Shown here: positions 7,594 through 15,067 of the stretch, one piece after another
Numbering within the stretch: the stretch's first letter is position 1
Layout of the letters: each line of letters opens with the position of its first letter
Position numbers and translations under genes: made by a program
The notes under the pieces: model-generated
The model's database searches: none
What the model was told of the DNA's origin: nothing
The model's input: the letters and a program-made list of their open reading frames with translations, nothing else
Assembly (NCBI RefSeq): GCF_019977195.1
Contig: NZ_AP024643.1
Location: 1,674,001-1,738,000 of the forward strand
Direction: 5' to 3'
Source of the DNA: Arthrobacter sp. StoSoilA2
GTDB lineage: Bacteria > Actinomycetota > Actinomycetes > Actinomycetales > Micrococcaceae
DNA length: 64,000 nt

Positions 7594-8178
7594 GTGGCTT
7601 TGGATATTCGTCGCCAGATTCCCGCAACGTTCGATCGCGTTGAGCGCAGCAAGTACGGCTACAACGCCAAGCAAGTGGATGCGTTCCTTAGCCGCGCCAG
7701 GACGTCTTTCGAGAACCCTGTGGGTGCCGCAGATCAAGTGTCCAGCACGGACGTGCGCGATGTAGCTTTTGACCCGGTCAAGGGTGGTTACGACGCCAAC
7801 AGCGTCGACGCTGCCTTGGACCGGCTTGAGGACGCCTTCGCACGCCGGGAACGCGACGACCTCATCAGCCAGCAGGGCGAGGAAGCCTGGCTGCGGCAGA
7901 TCGGTAAACTTTCCGGCATCCTTCGCGGACGGCTGCACCGGCCCGACGGCGAACGGTTCCGCCGCCCGGCCAAGAAGAAAGTCCGCAGCTACAACGTCCA
8001 GGATGTGGACGCACTCTGCGCCGAACTTATCGGTTACCTGGAACACGATCAGCCCCTCAGCGTGGACACCGTTCGTCGTGCAGTCTTCCGTGCGGCCAAG
8101 GGTGACGAAGGCTATGAGGAAGCCCAGGTGGATGCATTCCTTGACCGTGTGGTTGAACTGATGGCGGCCATCGACTAA
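7594..8178 (+). CDS. DivIVA-repeat protein
   Basis: The 194-residue soluble protein is built from four short DivIVA-like units. Each reads roughly Y-x(3)-x-V-D-A-x-L: YGYNAKQVDAFL near residue 21, GGYDANSVDAAL near 64, RSYNVQDVDALC near 131 and EGYEEAQVDAFL near 173. The DivIVA N-terminal motif senses negative membrane curvature in Wag31/DivIVA proteins, but the long coiled coil of true DivIVA is absent. GTG 7594 is preceded by AAGGAA (7583-7588). It follows cdsA by 22 nt, so it probably shares its transcript, and it may mark poles or septa. That role is inference. Confidence 0.8.
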   Translation: MALDIRRQIPATFDRVERSKYGYNAKQVDAFLSRARTSFENPVGAADQVSSTDVRDVAFDPVKGGYDANSVDAALDRLEDAFARRERDDLISQQGEEAWLRQIGKLSGILRGRLHRPDGERFRRPAKKKVRSYNVQDVDALCAELIGYLEHDQPLSVDTVRRAVFRAAKGDEGYEEAQVDAFLDRVVELMAAID

Positions 8179-8191
8179 GAAGTCCGCAAAA

Positions 8192-8860
8192 CTACCGTGG
8201 CGTTGGAGAGATGGGTGGGTTGTTCTTCCACGCATCGAGGTAGCGGCGCCTTCCACGGGCCAGCGCTGTAACGAAAAAAGCCAGTGCTGCCACTACGGCG
8301 ACGCTCACCGCTACAACGGCCGGCAGTCCTGCAACCAACAGCGCCGAGCCCACCAACAAGGCGATCAGGGCTGCGTTTACGGTCGCCATGAACACCATGC
8401 TGCTGCCGGCAACCTGACTGAAGTCCTTCCTGCCGCCGAAGAAGTAATACGTCCGTTTGGCGCCTTCCTCGTCATCGTGGGATCCAGCCATAAGGTACCT
8501 GGCAATGCCGGGGTCCAGATCCAGATATGCGGCGCGCAACCGGTTCATGGCAATGACATACATCAGGTCCTCCATCCCCACGCTCATGACGCGTATGTGG
8601 GTTAAGAGCCCCACCATAAGGTCAATGGTGAGGATAGTCAGCGCGAATGCCCTGAAGGCGTCGGAGAATTGCGTAGCCTGACCCACCAGTGCCACACTCA
8701 GCAGGCTGGCCGACGTGAAGGTCAGGAACATGCTGATACGCGTGAGGACCTCACCTTGCGTAGTGCTCCTTGAGGCAAGCAGGCTCCAGTGCTCGGTGGC
8801 CAGCAATTGCGCCCGGATGCTAAGGGAAGCCGGGCTGGCGGCATCCGGTTCTTCGGACAT
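8192..8860 (-). CDS. Integral membrane protein of unknown function
   Basis: The protein has about 222 residues with two pairs of hydrophobic segments (around FLTFTSASLLSVALVG, TILTIDLMVGLLTHI, MVFMATVNAALIALLVG and VAVSVAVVAALAFFV) separated by a hydrophilic loop holding YLMAGSHDDEEGAKRTYYFFGG. The tail is basic. No catalytic motif is recognised. ATG 8860 is preferred over a TTG at 8884 because AAGGTGG lies upstream of it. It is 48 nt downstream of the symporter gene on the same strand, so it could be the last gene of that operon. Confidence 0.7.
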   Translation of the reverse strand: MSEEPDAASPASLSIRAQLLATEHWSLLASRSTTQGEVLTRISMFLTFTSASLLSVALVGQATQFSDAFRAFALTILTIDLMVGLLTHIRVMSVGMEDLMYVIAMNRLRAAYLDLDPGIARYLMAGSHDDEEGAKRTYYFFGGRKDFSQVAGSSMVFMATVNAALIALLVGSALLVAGLPAVVAVSVAVVAALAFFVTALARGRRRYLDAWKNNPPISPTPR

Positions 8861-8908
8861 GGCGTCATTGTCCACCTTGCCCAATGCATGGACAACAGGT
8901 GCTGGCCG

Positions 8909-10375
8909 TTACCGTTCGGTAGCCACTGGCCGTTCTGGAACGTGCAGGCGGGACATCACGCGGTTCACGGAAGCCGGCACGCGGTTCTTTGTCCAGACCG
9001 AGACCGCCAGCGTCACTGCGAAAGCGGCCGGGACCGTCCATGCAGCCGGTTGGGCCAGCCAGGCAGGAGCGTTGCCCTGACCCATGACAGTGCCGATCAC
9101 CATGGCCCCGCCGCACAGCAGCGCGCCGGTCACCATCCCTGCAATTGCCCCGGCATCAGTCAGCCCGCGCCACCAGATTCCCAGCAGCAATACGGGACAA
9201 ATGGTGGATGCAGTAAAGGCAAAGACGAGCCCAACGCTCCCCGCCAAGGCCAGGGTGTCTGTCATGAAGGCAAAACCCAAAGGCACGACGGCGGCAAGCA
9301 GCGCTGCGAGGCGGAATCCCCGGACGCTTCCTCCGAAGAGGTCCTGGCTGATGACGCCCGAGAGCGAAACCACCAGCCCGGACGTGGTGGAGAGGAACGC
9401 GGCGAAGGCGCCGGCGACCACGAGCGCTGAGAGGAGTTCACCTGCTGTTCCTCCCACGAGCTTGCCGGGCAACAGCAGGACCAACGCATCGGCTTGTCCG
9501 GACTGTGCAAGTTCCGGGGCGAAGATTCTGCCCACCGCACCGGAAAGCGTGGGGAAGAGGTAAAACACGGAGAGCAGCCCCAGGACGATCAGTGTGGTGC
9601 GGCGTGCAGACTGTCCATCGGGATTTGTGTAGAAGCGCACCAGGACGTGCGGCAGGCCCAGTGTCCCGAAAAGCAATGCCACCATGAGCGAAATGTTCTG
9701 ATAGGCGCTGGCCGCTGGTTGGCCGGTGGGATTGACCGGGAGCTGGGCTTGCTGCGGGGTGCCGTTTCCAGCCAGGACCAGGAGCACGAAGATTACAGGA
9801 ACAGCCAACGCAGTCAGTTTGAGCCAGTACTGGAAAGCCTGAACGAACGTAATGGAACGCATCCCACCAGCCACCACCGTCAGGCACACCACCAGCACCA
9901 CCGCCGTCGAACCTACCCACGATGGCAGTCCCGTGGTGATGCGGATGGTGAGCGCAGCGCCATGAAGCTGGGGCACGATGTACAGCCAGCCGACGGCCAC
10001 TACGACAAGGCTTGTGACGCGTCGAACCACTCTGGAATCCAGCCGCGCCTCGGTGAAGTCGGGGATGGTGTACGCGCCGGAGCGCCGCAGGGGAGCGGCA
10101 ACGAAAAGCAACAGCATGAGGTAGCCCGCGGTGTAACCAACAGGGAACCACAAGGCATCAGTTCCGGACAGCAGGATCAGTCCCGCGACTCCCAGGAAAC
10201 TCGCAGCCGAGAGGTATTCGCCGCCAATCGCTGAGGCGTTCCACCACGGCGGGACTGTCCGCGAGGCAACATAGAAGTCACCCGTGGTGCGTGAGATGCG
10301 CAGTCCGCAGAAGCCGATGACCGCCGTCGTGATCGAAACTGCCAGAAAGGCGACCAAGCCAACAGCAGGGTTCAC
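8909..10375 (-). CDS. Solute:sodium symporter (SSS family, ActP-like)
   Basis: The 488-residue permease has about 13 hydrophobic helices. The signature region GDFYVASRTVPPWWNASAIG is followed by GEYLSAASFLGVAG, as in SSS carriers for acetate, pyruvate and other monocarboxylates. GTG 10375 is supported by GGAGGA and by a 4-nt GTGA overlap with the upstream DUF485-like gene, which pairs with such carriers in acetate-permease modules. It is third after the histidine kinase and LytTR regulator, which suggests a sensed and imported carbon source. Acetate or pyruvate is the best guess from the family. Confidence 0.9.
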   Translation of the reverse strand: MNPAVGLVAFLAVSITTAVIGFCGLRISRTTGDFYVASRTVPPWWNASAIGGEYLSAASFLGVAGLILLSGTDALWFPVGYTAGYLMLLLFVAAPLRRSGAYTIPDFTEARLDSRVVRRVTSLVVVAVGWLYIVPQLHGAALTIRITTGLPSWVGSTAVVLVVCLTVVAGGMRSITFVQAFQYWLKLTALAVPVIFVLLVLAGNGTPQQAQLPVNPTGQPAASAYQNISLMVALLFGTLGLPHVLVRFYTNPDGQSARRTTLIVLGLLSVFYLFPTLSGAVGRIFAPELAQSGQADALVLLLPGKLVGGTAGELLSALVVAGAFAAFLSTTSGLVVSLSGVISQDLFGGSVRGFRLAALLAAVVPLGFAFMTDTLALAGSVGLVFAFTASTICPVLLLGIWWRGLTDAGAIAGMVTGALLCGGAMVIGTVMGQGNAPAWLAQPAAWTVPAAFAVTLAVSVWTKNRVPASVNRVMSRLHVPERPVATER

Positions 10376-10734
10376 TTGTCCTCCACAAGGTCCTTATAGC
10401 GCGCTTCATTCCGGGCGGCCGCACGGTTGTAGAGCCAGGCGCTGAGGCCGATCACAGGGTAGATCCCCACACCCAGCAACAGCCAGTCGAGCGGAATGCC
10501 CAGGATCCTTGTGTCAGCAACCCCTGGTCCGAAGACCAGGAACACCGCGAACGAAGCAAGGATCAACAGGAAGCCGCAGGCCACCACCAGGGCAAGCCGC
10601 AACTGCGAGCGGATAAGGGAACGGACGAAAACCCGTCCCACGTCCGAATCCTCGGCGACTTCGCCACCATAGGGGAAGCGCAGGGGAGCCGGTTTCGCTG
10701 ATTGGCGTGGTGCTGTGACCCGAACGCGCGTCAT
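10372..10734 (-). CDS. DUF485-like small membrane subunit
   Basis: The 120-residue protein has a hydrophilic N-terminus and two membrane helices (LALVVACGFLLILASFAVFL and LDWLLLGVGIYPVIGLSAWL), ending in a charged tail. This is the size and layout of the DUF485/YjcH-type partner encoded before ActP-like symporters. The true start is ATG 10734, which overlaps the stop of the response regulator in ATGA; a longer reading to 10920 only extends back through the regulator gene. Its stop overlaps the symporter GTG, so the three genes are translationally coupled. Confidence 0.8.
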   Translation of the reverse strand: MTRVRVTAPRQSAKPAPLRFPYGGEVAEDSDVGRVFVRSLIRSQLRLALVVACGFLLILASFAVFLVFGPGVADTRILGIPLDWLLLGVGIYPVIGLSAWLYNRAAARNEARYKDLVEDK

Positions 10735-11450
10735 CCTTGTGGCCGGATGCGCGTGGATTGCAGCTTGTCCCGCACCGATGGCAGGTGGCGCCGGCTGATG
10801 GGCAGTTCCGCACCGGCAACTCTTACGCTGGGGGAAGTGGCAGAGAGCTTCAGATGACCCACATGGTTGAGCGCAATCAGGTAGCTGCGGTGGATCCGGA
10901 TGAAACCGGCTTCCGCCCACTTCTGTTCCAGATCGCTGAGGGGGACACGGATCAGGTAGCTGGCTTCGGCCGTGTGTAGCCTGGCGTAGTCGCCCTGTGC
11001 CTGCACATAGCTGACATCATCGCGACGGATCATGCGGGTGGTGCTGCCCAGGTCCACCGTGATCATTTCGGGAGCAGGAGCCCCGTCCTTGATCAGCTCG
11101 CTGATCCGGTCAACGGAACGTGCCAGCCTTTCGGCACGCAGCGGCTTGAGGAGATAGTCAATGGCAGCGAGGTCGAACGCCTCCAACGCGCAGTCTTCGT
11201 CAGCAGTAACAAACACGACGGCGGGAGGACTGCTGCTGCGCGCAATGGCGCGGGCGATGTCCAAACCGGAAAGGGCCGGCATATGGATGTCGAGGAACAC
11301 CGCGTCAACGGACTCCCGTTCCAACGTCCGCAAAGCCTCCGCCCCGGATGACGCCCGGTGGATGGTGCCGATGCGCGCATCCTGCCCCAGCAGGAAAGCG
11401 AGCTCCTCCACGGCAGGCAGTTCGTCGTCAGCGACGAGCACGTTGATCAT
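10731..11450 (-). CDS. LytTR-family response regulator
   Basis: The 239-residue regulator has an N-terminal receiver domain: VADDE acidic pair, phospho-acceptor Asp in AVFLDIHMP near residue 55, and Lys in YLLKPL near 105. The C-terminal LytTR DNA-binding domain contains SYVQAQGDYARLHT and FIRIHRSYLIALNHV. LytTR proteins bind short direct repeats. The gene sits 22 nt after the histidine kinase stop and overlaps the DUF485-like gene. It probably responds to an external carbon source and activates the flanking symporter genes, in analogy to BtsSR and YpdAB of enterobacteria. Confidence 0.93.
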   Translation of the reverse strand: MINVLVADDELPAVEELAFLLGQDARIGTIHRASSGAEALRTLERESVDAVFLDIHMPALSGLDIARAIARSSSPPAVVFVTADEDCALEAFDLAAIDYLLKPLRAERLARSVDRISELIKDGAPAPEMITVDLGSTTRMIRRDDVSYVQAQGDYARLHTAEASYLIRVPLSDLEQKWAEAGFIRIHRSYLIALNHVGHLKLSATSPSVRVAGAELPISRRHLPSVRDKLQSTRIRPQG

Positions 11451-11472
11451 GATTAAAGATTAGCCCGGTGTG

Positions 11473-12675
11473 TCAGGCGTCATGTCCGGGCTGGGATTTG
11501 GGGACCCGCATGGTGATCAGCGTCCCCTCGCCGGGGGCCGTTTCGATGACGAGGCCGTGCTCGTCCCCATAGACCTGCCGCAAGCGGGCGTCGACATTCC
11601 GCAGGCCTACGTGCTCACCGTCCGTATGTCCGGCAAGCACGGACCGCAGGTGCTCCGGGTCCATCCCCACGCCGTCGTCCTCGATAGTGACCTCAGCGAA
11701 CGCGCCGGAATCGTTGGCACAGATGGTGATGTGTCCAGGGCCTTCCTTCGCCTCAAGACCGTGCCGGACCGCATTCTCCACCAGTGGTTGCAGGCTAAGG
11801 AACGGTATGACCGTGCTCAGCACCTCGGGTGCGATCCGAAGGCTCACCTGCACGCGCTCGCCGAACCGGGCCCGTTCCAGAAGAAGGTAGCGGTCAATAC
11901 AGCGCAGTTCCTCGGCCACGGTGGTGAAGTCGCCGTGCCTTCGGAAGGAGTACCTGGTGAAGTCGGCGAACTCCACCACTAACTCCCTTGCCCGGGCCGG
12001 ATCGGTATTGATGAAGGAAGCGATCGCGTTCAGGGAGTTGTAAATGAAGTGCGGGCTGATTTGGGCACGAAGAGCCCGGACTTCCGCCTCCATCAGCAGG
12101 GTCCGGGAAGCTTCCAACTCAGCCAGCTCAAGCTGCGCGGCAATCCAGTCAGCCACTTCGCTGGTGGCCCGTACCAAGCCGGCTCCGGCCGCAGGCGCCA
12201 ATGCTGCCACCGATCCGACAACTTTGGAGCCGGCACGGATGGGGGCAATGACGGCACTGAAATCGTGGTGGCCGTGCTCGGATCTTACGGAGGCCGAATG
12301 ACCGGCGTGGGGCACCACGGCAGTCCGGCCCGTCGCCAGCACTTCCGCGGCGAGGCCCATGAGGGAAGGCCGCAGCTCCTCGGCAAACCCGTCCCATGCA
12401 AGGACCGAATCGGTGTCGGTAATGGCCAACGCGTCGCAGCCCAGCAGCATTCGCAGTTGCTTGCTCGCCTTGGCCGCGCCGGCCGCCTGCAGCCCGCCAC
12501 GCAGATGCTGCCCCGCACGCGAGGCGGCGTGGAGTGTGTTGTACGTGGCCCGTTCAGCATCCGTGCCCAGGTCCCGGAAGGAGCGGATCACCTTCAGCCC
12601 AACACCCACGACGACGGCGACGGCCAGCACGATCACGGCGATCGCGGCTGCGGTGAAGAGCGGGGAGTCAGGCAT
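11473..12675 (-). CDS. LytS-type sensor histidine kinase
   Basis: The 400-residue kinase has one N-terminal membrane helix (about residues 8-30) and a GAF-like region at about 65-185. The His_kinase domain has its phospho-acceptor in QISPHFIYNSLNAI near residue 210. The ATPase part shows the N-box LVENAVRHGLE and G-box EDDGVGMD. Unlike LytS and BtsS it lacks the multi-helix sensor, so the signal may be read by the cytoplasmic GAF-like part. ATG 12675 is the first start, and the 32-bp tandem repeat begins 39 nt upstream. Confidence 0.92.
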   Translation of the reverse strand: MPDSPLFTAAAIAVIVLAVAVVVGVGLKVIRSFRDLGTDAERATYNTLHAASRAGQHLRGGLQAAGAAKASKQLRMLLGCDALAITDTDSVLAWDGFAEELRPSLMGLAAEVLATGRTAVVPHAGHSASVRSEHGHHDFSAVIAPIRAGSKVVGSVAALAPAAGAGLVRATSEVADWIAAQLELAELEASRTLLMEAEVRALRAQISPHFIYNSLNAIASFINTDPARARELVVEFADFTRYSFRRHGDFTTVAEELRCIDRYLLLERARFGERVQVSLRIAPEVLSTVIPFLSLQPLVENAVRHGLEAKEGPGHITICANDSGAFAEVTIEDDGVGMDPEHLRSVLAGHTDGEHVGLRNVDARLRQVYGDEHGLVIETAPGEGTLITMRVPKSQPGHDA

Positions 12676-12714
12676 AGAGCCAGCGTAGCCGGATGCCCGC
12701 TCACATCCTGCGCC

Positions 12715-12841
12715 GTTTTCCCCAACGTTCTCTCACATCCCACCGGGTTTTCCCCAACGTTCTCTCACATCCCACCGGGTTTTCCCCAACGTTCTCTCAC
12801 ATCCCACCGGGTTTTCCCCAATGTTCTCTCACATCCCACCG
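12715..12841. repeat. 32-bp tandem repeat, four copies, in the divergent promoter region
   Basis: Four near-identical 32-bp units start at 12715, 12747, 12779 and 12811. Each contains GTTTTCCCCAACGTTCTC followed by TCACATCCCACCGG. The last copy changes one base (AATGTT) and its last two bases. A decayed fifth copy precedes 12715 (TCACATCC then GCGCCG). The spacing is three helical turns. AACGTT resembles the GTT core of LytTR half-sites, so the array may be an operator for the neighbouring LytTR protein. There are no variable spacers. Confidence 0.85.
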
Positions 12842-12915
12842 TTCGGCGCAGCATCCTGACCGCTGGGCGACGGTGGCCGCTGGTTCTCTGGAACCGCTGG
12901 CACCGCCCGTTCGAT

Positions 12916-12931
12916 AGTGATTGCAGTCACA
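12916..12931. promoter_or_regulatory. Crp/GlxR-like site before the second symporter operon
   Basis: AGTGATTGCAGTCACA matches the Crp/GlxR consensus TGTGA-6 nt-TCACA in 9 of 10 defined positions. It lies 51 nt upstream of the DUF485 start at 12982. Crp-type control of acetate permease operons is known in other bacteria; use here is inferred. Confidence 0.5.
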
Positions 12932-12950
12932 TTGGCAAAGCGTGTGGAGC

Positions 12951-12966
12951 TGATGTGGACACATCA
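12951..12966. promoter_or_regulatory. Second perfect dyad next to the ribosome site
   Basis: TGATGTG-GA-CACATCA is a perfect 7-bp inverted repeat ending five bases before AGGAGG (12972-12977). It could be an operator for a further regulator or a small hairpin affecting translation of the DUF485 gene. Confidence 0.4.
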
Positions 12967-12981
12967 CAATCAGGAGGAACC

Positions 12982-13362
12982 ATGGGTAATGAGGCCCAAC
13001 CCCAAGACGCAACAGCGTCCGTGGACTTCCAGGAAGTCCAGCAGACGGAACGGTTCAAGACGCTGCGCAAGCGGCACCGCAGTTTTGTCTTCCCGATGGC
13101 AGTGGCGTTCCTGCTCTGGTATTTCGCCTACGTCCTCTTGGCCGACTACGCCGTCGGCTTCATGTCCATCAAAGTTTGGGGCAACATCAACGTCGGCCTG
13201 ATCCTCGGGCTGCTCCAATTCGTCACCACTTTCGGCATCACGGCTTGGTACGTGAGCTACTCCAACAGGAAGCTGGACCCCATCGCGGCATCGATCCGCA
13301 ATGAGATCGAAGGCCACCAGTTCGATAAGGATGGCAACATGATCCGCGGGGCAGCCAAATGA
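12982..13362 (+). CDS. DUF485 membrane protein, symporter partner
   Basis: The 126-residue protein has the classic DUF485 sequence: ERFKTLRKRHRSFVFP before the first helix, LLWYFAYVLLADYA, the MSIKVWGNINVGLILGLLQF motif, and the second helix ending in WYVSYSNRKLDP. It accompanies ActP-type acetate symporters; its exact role is unknown. AGGAGG (12972-12977) fixes ATG 12982, because longer in-frame readings merely cross the tandem repeat. Its stop overlaps the symporter start in ATGA. Confidence 0.93.
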   Translation: MGNEAQPQDATASVDFQEVQQTERFKTLRKRHRSFVFPMAVAFLLWYFAYVLLADYAVGFMSIKVWGNINVGLILGLLQFVTTFGITAWYVSYSNRKLDPIAASIRNEIEGHQFDKDGNMIRGAAK

Positions 13363-14990
13363 ACACGAACCACATCATCACCGTTGTCCCCGCGGTCAAC
13401 GTTGCAGCATTGAAGGATACGACGCTCCTCAATATGGGCATTTTCGCCCTCTTCGTGGCGGTCACCATGGTGATCGTCTTCCGGGCAAGCAGGAACAACA
13501 AGACCGCGGCCGACTACTATGCGGCCGGCCGTTCCTTCACCGGTTCACAGAATGGCACCGCGATTGCGGGCGACTACCTTTCTGCGGCCTCGTTCCTCGG
13601 TATCACTGGCGCCATTGCGATCAACGGATATGACGGGTTCCTTTACTCCATCGGCTTCCTTGTCGCCTGGTTGGTGGCGTTGCTCCTCGTGGCCGAGCTC
13701 TTGCGCAATACCGGCAAGTTCACCATGGCCGATGTCTTGTCCTTCAGGCTGCGCCAGCGGCCGGTCCGCATAGCGGCTGCCCTCTCCACCCTCGCGGTTT
13801 GCTTCTTTTACCTCCTCGCGCAAATGGCAGGAGCCGGCAGCTTGATTTCGCTCCTCCTGGGCATCAGCGACTGGGGCGGACAAGCTTTGGTGATCATCGT
13901 CGTCGGCGCATTGATGATCATGTACGTCCTCATCGGAGGCATGAAGGGCACCACGTGGGTACAGATCATCAAAGCCATCCTGCTGATCGCAGGGGCCGCA
14001 GTCATGACTGCCTGGGTACTGGCGATCTACGGATTCAATCTCTCCAACCTGCTCGGTTCCGCGGCTGAGGCAGCCAACAACCCTGCCGTTCTCAACCCAG
14101 GCCTGCAGTACGGCAAGACGGAGACGTCCAAGCTTGATTTCATGTCCCTGGGCTTGGCGTTGGTCCTGGGCACAGCTGCCCTCCCACACGTTTTGATGCG
14201 TTTCTACACGGTTCCCACCGCCAAGGAAGCACGCAAATCCGTGGTCTGGTCGATCTGGCTGATCGGCCTGTTCTACCTGTTCACGCTGGTGCTGGGTTAC
14301 GGTGCTGCAGCTTTGGTTGGAGCAGACACCATCAAATCGGCCCCAGGCGGCGTCAACTCTGCCGCGCCCCTGCTGGCCTTCCACCTCGGCGGGCCGCTGC
14401 TGCTCGGCTTCATTTCGGCCGTTGCTTTCGCCACCATCCTTGCCGTGGTGGCCGGACTGACTATCACCGCGGCAGCGTCCTTTGCCCACGATATCTACGC
14501 CAACGTCATCTCAAAGGGCAAAGCCGATGCAACCACAGAGGTCAAGGTGGCCCGGCGCACCGTAGTAGTGATCGGCATCCTGGCCATCCTCGGCGGTATC
14601 TTCGCCAACGGCCAGAACGTGGCCTTCCTGGTGGCTCTCGCCTTCGCAGTTGCAGCTTCGGCCAACCTGCCAACCATCGTTTACTCGTTGTTCTGGCGGA
14701 AGTTCACCACGCAGGGCGCCGTATGGAGCATGTACGGCGGATTGGCCTCGGCCATCCTGCTCATCACGTTCTCGCCCGTGGTCTCCGGTGCAAAGGCGTC
14801 CATGATCCAGGGAGCCAACTTCGCGTTCTTCCCGCTGAGCAACCCGGGCATCGTATCGATCCCCCTCGCCTTCCTGCTGGGCTGGCTGGGGACCGTCCTG
14901 GACAAGCGCCGTGAGGATCCAGCCAAACAAGCGGAGATGGAAGTCCGCTCGCTGACAGGTGTCGGTGCAGAGAAAGCAGTGGAGCACTAA
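13359..14990 (+). CDS. Solute:cation symporter (ActP-like, acetate/monocarboxylate)
   Basis: The 543-residue SSS carrier has about 13 helices. It carries the family signature (AADYYAAGRSFTGSQNGTAI then GDYLSAASFLGITGAIAI) and the long cytosolic loop before LDFMSLGLALVLGTAALPHV. Paired with a canonical DUF485 gene, this matches ActP acetate/glycolate symporter modules more closely than the paralogue at 8909-10375. It is transcribed away from the LytS/LytTR genes. A GC-rich hairpin follows the stop. The substrate is inferred from the family. Confidence 0.93.
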   Translation: MNTNHIITVVPAVNVAALKDTTLLNMGIFALFVAVTMVIVFRASRNNKTAADYYAAGRSFTGSQNGTAIAGDYLSAASFLGITGAIAINGYDGFLYSIGFLVAWLVALLLVAELLRNTGKFTMADVLSFRLRQRPVRIAAALSTLAVCFFYLLAQMAGAGSLISLLLGISDWGGQALVIIVVGALMIMYVLIGGMKGTTWVQIIKAILLIAGAAVMTAWVLAIYGFNLSNLLGSAAEAANNPAVLNPGLQYGKTETSKLDFMSLGLALVLGTAALPHVLMRFYTVPTAKEARKSVVWSIWLIGLFYLFTLVLGYGAAALVGADTIKSAPGGVNSAAPLLAFHLGGPLLLGFISAVAFATILAVVAGLTITAAASFAHDIYANVISKGKADATTEVKVARRTVVVIGILAILGGIFANGQNVAFLVALAFAVAASANLPTIVYSLFWRKFTTQGAVWSMYGGLASAILLITFSPVVSGAKASMIQGANFAFFPLSNPGIVSIPLAFLLGWLGTVLDKRREDPAKQAEMEVRSLTGVGAEKAVEH

Positions 14991-15015
14991 GGTCACCAAG
15001 GACCAGGCCAAACGC

Positions 15016-15049
15016 GGGGGCTCCTCTGCCATACGGCGGGGGAGCCCCC
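15016..15049. terminator. GC-rich hairpin between convergent genes
   Basis: GGGGGCTCC (15016-15024) pairs perfectly with GGAGCCCCC (15041-15049), with further pairing inside (CTGCC with GGCGG). No T-run follows. The site between convergent stops suits a transcription block. Confidence 0.5.
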
Positions 15050-15067
15050 AGGCGCGCCAGCACTAAC

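Noticed and set aside
12715..12841. CRISPR array.
   Set aside because: The units are directly adjacent with no variable spacers, and no cas gene is in the window.
12049..13362. A 437-codon reading that would fuse sequence antisense to the histidine kinase with the DUF485 protein.
   Set aside because: The part before 12982 runs through the 32-bp repeat and the kinase antisense strand; the strong AGGAGG before ATG 12982 marks the real start.
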